From positions 42,036 through 106,035 of the forward strand of contig NZ_JFGS01000008.1 of the NCBI RefSeq assembly GCF_000740775.1: DNA of 64,000 nt, in the 5' to 3' direction. The notes beneath the pieces are model-generated. The model was not told where the DNA came from. It searched no databases and saw nothing but the letters and a program-made list of their open reading frames with translations. Both the position numbers and the translations under genes were made by a program. This DNA comes from Haematobacter missouriensis. Lineage in GTDB: Bacteria; Pseudomonadota; Alphaproteobacteria; Rhodobacterales; Rhodobacteraceae. Of the stretch, positions 61,390-64,000 are shown piece by piece. Each line of letters starts with the position of its first letter. Position 1 is the stretch's first letter.

Positions 61390-62328
61390 ATGAGCACGCA
61401 AAAGGGCAAGGTCATCATCACCTGCGCGATCACGGGGGGCATTCACACGCCGTCCATGTCGGACGCGCTGCCGTTCAAGCCGGAGGACATTGCCGCGCAG
61501 TCCATCGCGGCGGCGGAGGCGGGGGCCGCGATCCTGCATCTGCACGCCCGCGATCCGCAAGACGGCCGCCCGACACCGGCAACGGATGTCTATATGCAGT
61601 TCCTGCCGCGCATCAAACAGGCCACGGATGCGGTCATCAACATCACGACGGGCGGCGGGCTCAACATGACGGTGGAGCAGCGGCTGGAAGCGCCGCTCCA
61701 AACCGCGCCGGAGATGTGCTCGCTCAACATGGGGTCGATGAACTTCGGCATCTTTCCGATGGCGGCAAAGGACCGCTCCTGGAAGTACGACTGGGAGAAG
61801 CCCTATCTTCTCGGCACGGATGACTTCATCTTCCGCAATACGTTCAGGGACATAGAGCGCATCCTGAAGATGCTGGGCGAAGAGCACGGAACCCGGTTCG
61901 AGCATGAGTGCTACGATATCGGGCATCTCTACAACCTCGCGCATTTCGTGGATCGCGGGCTGGTGAAGCCGCCGTTCTTCGTCCAGATGATCTTCGGCAT
62001 CCTTGGCGGCATCGGCTCCTCCGTCGAGAACATGGTCTTCATGAAGGAGACGGCGGACAAGCTTTTCGGCGACGACTATCGCTGGTCGGTCCTGTCGGCC
62101 GGCAAGACCCAGATGCAGTTTGCCACGCAGGCCGCGATGATGGGCGGCAACGTGCGCGTCGGACTGGAGGACAGCCTCTATATCGGCAAGGGCAAGCTCG
62201 CCACCTCCAATGCCGAGCAGGTCGCGAAGATCCGCCGGATCATCGAAGAGCTCGGACTTGAGATCGCCACCCCGACGGAGGCGCGTGACATCCTTGCGCT
62301 CAAGGGCGGCGACAAGGTCAACTTCTGA
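61390..62328 (+). CDS. BKACE family beta-keto acid cleavage enzyme
   Basis: 312 aa, standard for BKACE (DUF849). These zinc enzymes condense a beta-keto acid with acetyl-CoA to give acetoacetate and a new CoA ester. VIITCAITGGIHTPSMS begins it and HLHARDPQDGRPT holds two Zn-binding His. INITTGGG and the HECYDIGHL segments belong to the substrate pocket. SD AGGAGA precedes the ATG. Such enzymes act in catabolism of lysine-, carnitine- or other-derived keto acids, here possibly linked to one of the catabolic loci in this window. Confidence 0.93.
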   Translation: MSTQKGKVIITCAITGGIHTPSMSDALPFKPEDIAAQSIAAAEAGAAILHLHARDPQDGRPTPATDVYMQFLPRIKQATDAVINITTGGGLNMTVEQRLEAPLQTAPEMCSLNMGSMNFGIFPMAAKDRSWKYDWEKPYLLGTDDFIFRNTFRDIERILKMLGEEHGTRFEHECYDIGHLYNLAHFVDRGLVKPPFFVQMIFGILGGIGSSVENMVFMKETADKLFGDDYRWSVLSAGKTQMQFATQAAMMGGNVRVGLEDSLYIGKGKLATSNAEQVAKIRRIIEELGLEIATPTEARDILALKGGDKVNF

Positions 62329-62378
62329 AGCGGTCGGGGAGAGGCGTCCTGCCTCTCCCCCTATTCAGAATTCCCTAC

Positions 62379-62843
62379 TCAGAATTCCCGGCCGAAGGCG
62401 CGATCGAGCGAATAGCGGCCGCCCCCACGGGCCACGAAGAAGAAAGTGACCCCCGCCCAGATCAGCGACAGCTCCGCCCCGCTGTAGCCCTCCCCGCGCA
62501 GCACCCAGTGGAACCAGACGGTCACCAGCAGCACCACTGTCGCAGCCGCTGCGGCGGGACGGGTAAACAGGCCGAGGAGCAGAAGGATGCCGCCGACGAA
62601 CTCGGTGAGCGCCAATGCAAAGGCCCAGAACCATGAGGGCGCGAAGCCGATGCTTTCCACCATGCCCGTCAACCCCATGGGGTTTTGGATCTTCGGCCAG
62701 CCGTGCACGGCCAGCGCAAACCCGGCGATTACGCGAAGCAGCGTTTCGGATATCGGCAGAAGCGCTTCATAGACGGGCTGAAGCGCGGGGATGAAGAAGC
62801 GGTTGCCCTCGGTATCGCCGGGGCGGGATTGCATATGAGACAT
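62379..62843 (-). CDS. DoxX family membrane protein
   Basis: 154 aa with four membrane helices. The family's RVIAGFALAVHGWPKIQNP and ALTEFVGGILLLLGLFTRPAAAA motifs are clear. DoxX-like proteins are linked to quinone or thiol redox balance, but specific function is unknown. GGAG lies 7 nt before the ATG at 62843; the frame is open upstream but unsupported. Convergent with the BKACE gene. Confidence 0.92.
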   Translation of the reverse strand: MSHMQSRPGDTEGNRFFIPALQPVYEALLPISETLLRVIAGFALAVHGWPKIQNPMGLTGMVESIGFAPSWFWAFALALTEFVGGILLLLGLFTRPAAAAATVVLLVTVWFHWVLRGEGYSGAELSLIWAGVTFFFVARGGGRYSLDRAFGREF

Positions 62844-63001
62844 GTGGATTCTCCGATGGCGCGCCGCTCGGGCCTGCGCCGTGTCAATCATGCCGCACGA
62901 TGGCGGCGGTTGGGGGTATTGTCTTGCCAGCGAGCCGGACGATGCGGAACGGCGGCCCCTGCTCGGGACACGCGGCCGGAGACCCGGACTTCTGGCGCGG
63001 A

Positions 63002-63298
63002 TCAGGCCCGCGGCGGACGGCGGGGCACGTCAGGGTGGAAGCGAGAAAGATCGGCAGAGGCTACGGGAAACGTCAGCACGCCTGTAGCTGTGCAGGAAAT
63101 CTCCAGTTGTTCAACGAGATAGAGATCGAAGCATTTGCCTGATTTGAGCTTCGTCTGCGCGGAAGTTTCACCGAGCACGGTGCAAACCGGCATGTCCCGA
63201 TAGGACAGACACCCGCCATGCGGCGCAGCGTCGGCCGAGCGGGCGAACAGGGAGAGGCACAACGACACTGCCATGAATAGGGCGATGAGGCGGGCCAT
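63002..63298 (-). CDS. Small secreted protein of unknown function
   Basis: 98 aa. A clear Sec signal peptide (MARLIALFMAVSLCLSLFARSADA) ends near residue 24. The mature part has four Cys (GGC, PVC, GKC, ISC) that could form two disulfides. No family recognised. ATG at 63298 has GGGAG upstream; a GTG at 63319 is in frame. Isolated, with no operon partner. Confidence 0.6.
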   Translation of the reverse strand: MARLIALFMAVSLCLSLFARSADAAPHGGCLSYRDMPVCTVLGETSAQTKLKSGKCFDLYLVEQLEISCTATGVLTFPVASADLSRFHPDVPRRPPRA

Positions 63299-63748
63299 GG
63301 GCTCCCGAAGCTTGGACACGGCCCTACCCTAGCCGCTTGGCACGCGGGCGGCAAGACTAACAACCTGTTCGGCGGGAGGCTCGTTCCGGCCCGGCATGGC
63401 ACCCGTGGGCGGCTCGCGCCCTTTCCAAGGCGCATGACCCGATTGCCCGCCTGCAAGCCCCGCGTTATCGCTCAAGCCCCTGTCGAAGGGAGACATATTC
63501 CCGGCTGCAGGCCGTGAACCGAAGCCCAGCCGAGTCATGCGGGGCGTCCGCACACCCCCGGGCGATTCTGCTTGAGAATGGCTGTCAACAGGCCGCGGAC
63601 ACAGCATCCCGGGGATTGCCTTGCGCCGGAGAGTTGCCCCTGGAGCCCACAAGTCTTGGCCGGTGAGCGGACCCGTTTGCCGGTTCAACACATTTGCCGG
63701 TTCCCACGTGGGACAGGGCCTATGCCAGAGTTTTCACCAGCAGTTTAA
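63299..63748. other. 450-bp intergenic stretch with no recognised gene
   Basis: A reverse-strand frame crosses it but gives a product of no known type and lacks a ribosome site. No repeats stand out until the MITE at 63749. Composition is similar to neighbouring intergenic DNA. Confidence 0.5.
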
Positions 63749-63902
63749 CAGGCTGCTGAGCAACGCTTTTGGCCCGTGCTGGAGCGGAAATCGTTCACTA
63801 TCTGACGAATCCAGCCGGAAATCCCCATAGACTTCCGGGCGTTTCCGGGCCGATTTGCCGCTTCCGGCACATAACGCATGACAGGACTTTTCCGGCAGCC
63901 GG
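63749..63902 (+). mobile_element. MITE copy A, flanked by YTAR sites, followed by another left end
   Basis: 154-bp element beginning CAGGCTGCTGAGCAACGC and ending CTTTTCCGGCAGCC. It has TTAA on the left (63745-63748) and TTAG on the right (63903-63906). Internal CGGAAATCGTTC, CTGACGAATCCAGCCGGAAAT and TTTCCGGGCCGAT blocks define the family. A further CAGGCTGCTGAA left end begins at 63907. Confidence 0.78.
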
Positions 63903-63906
63903 TTAG

Positions 63907-64000
63907 CAGGCTGCTGAACAAGGTCGGCGTGAGGAACGGTTCCCTCGACGCCGATGCTGGGTGGGGCTGGATCATGCGCAGGCAGAGTTGACTCCGGCTT
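63907..64000. mobile_element. Second MITE left end, running off the window
   Basis: CAGGCTGCTGAACAAGG starts directly after the TTAG that follows copy A. Downstream to 64000 does not resemble the MITE interior, so this is either a solo terminal repeat or one end of a larger, different element that continues past the window. Confidence 0.5.

Noticed and set aside
1..64000. tRNA, rRNA or origin sequences
   Set aside because: No cloverleaf-like segment, rRNA block or replication origin signature was recognised on either strand.

Overview
This 64 kb window is high-GC (I judge mid-60s percent by eye) and densely packed, with many ATGA or TGATG start/stop overlaps. It looks like the chromosome or a large replicon of an alphaproteobacterium. 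The mix of tripartite-like uptake systems, a BKACE enzyme, a DUF1972-type glycosyltransferase and an Mla-type operon fits Rhodobacterales best, but no rRNA or tRNA is present to settle this. No phage genes, no intact transposase and no cas genes are seen.

Region 1 (1-21.5 kb) is a carboxylic acid or amide catabolism locus. Reading leftward from 16.9 kb it holds a single-chain biotin-dependent acyl-CoA carboxylase (1099 aa), a GntR/FCD regulator, a complete peptide/nickel-type ABC importer (two ATPases, binding protein, two permeases), an acyl-CoA ligase, a hotdog-fold MaoC-like protein, an amidase and the start of an FAD oxidoreductase. A two-domain CoA-transferase, a tyrosine-phosphatase-like protein and a MarR-GNAT fusion run the other way. 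The inferred route is import, release of an acid from an amide, CoA activation, then carboxylation or hydration. The GntR protein is probably the switch: a near-perfect GntR operator lies upstream of its gene, and a related site lies upstream of the transporter. Between the amidase and the MaoC-like gene (2.73-3.46 kb) sits a degenerate array of about 13 repeats, period near 60 bp. It resembles a decayed type I-E CRISPR array without cas genes.

Region 2 (21.6-32.6 kb) has a LysR regulator divergent from a NitT/TauT-type importer, followed by an FAD-linked oxidase, a cytosine-deaminase-like amidohydrolase, a [2Fe-2S] ferredoxin, a GlcG/HbpS-like protein and a second acyl-CoA ligase. This is a candidate pathway for a nitrogen-containing ring compound. 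Short MITE-like elements with CAGGCTGCTGAAAAA ends punctuate it. Two of them sit exactly at the stop codon of a gene.

Region 3 (32.8-41.7 kb) is a leftward envelope lipid-transport operon: STAS-MlaE permease, MlaF ATPase, a long MlaD-type MCE protein, a PqiC-like lipoprotein and a NodT-type outer-membrane factor. A small membrane protein and a hybrid histidine kinase run rightward from the divergent side.

Region 4 (41.9-60.3 kb) is an exopolysaccharide cluster: Wza-like exporter, two secreted beta-helix proteins, five glycosyltransferases, a DegT aminotransferase, a flippase, a GumC/Wzz-type chain-length protein, a BY-kinase-like partner with broken nucleotide-binding motifs, a Wzy-type polymerase/ligase, an acyltransferase and a sugar epimerase. 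No priming sugar-phosphate transferase is present in the window.

The right end (60.3-64 kb) carries a prephenate-dehydrogenase-like gene, a BKACE enzyme, a DoxX protein, a small secreted protein and another MITE copy.
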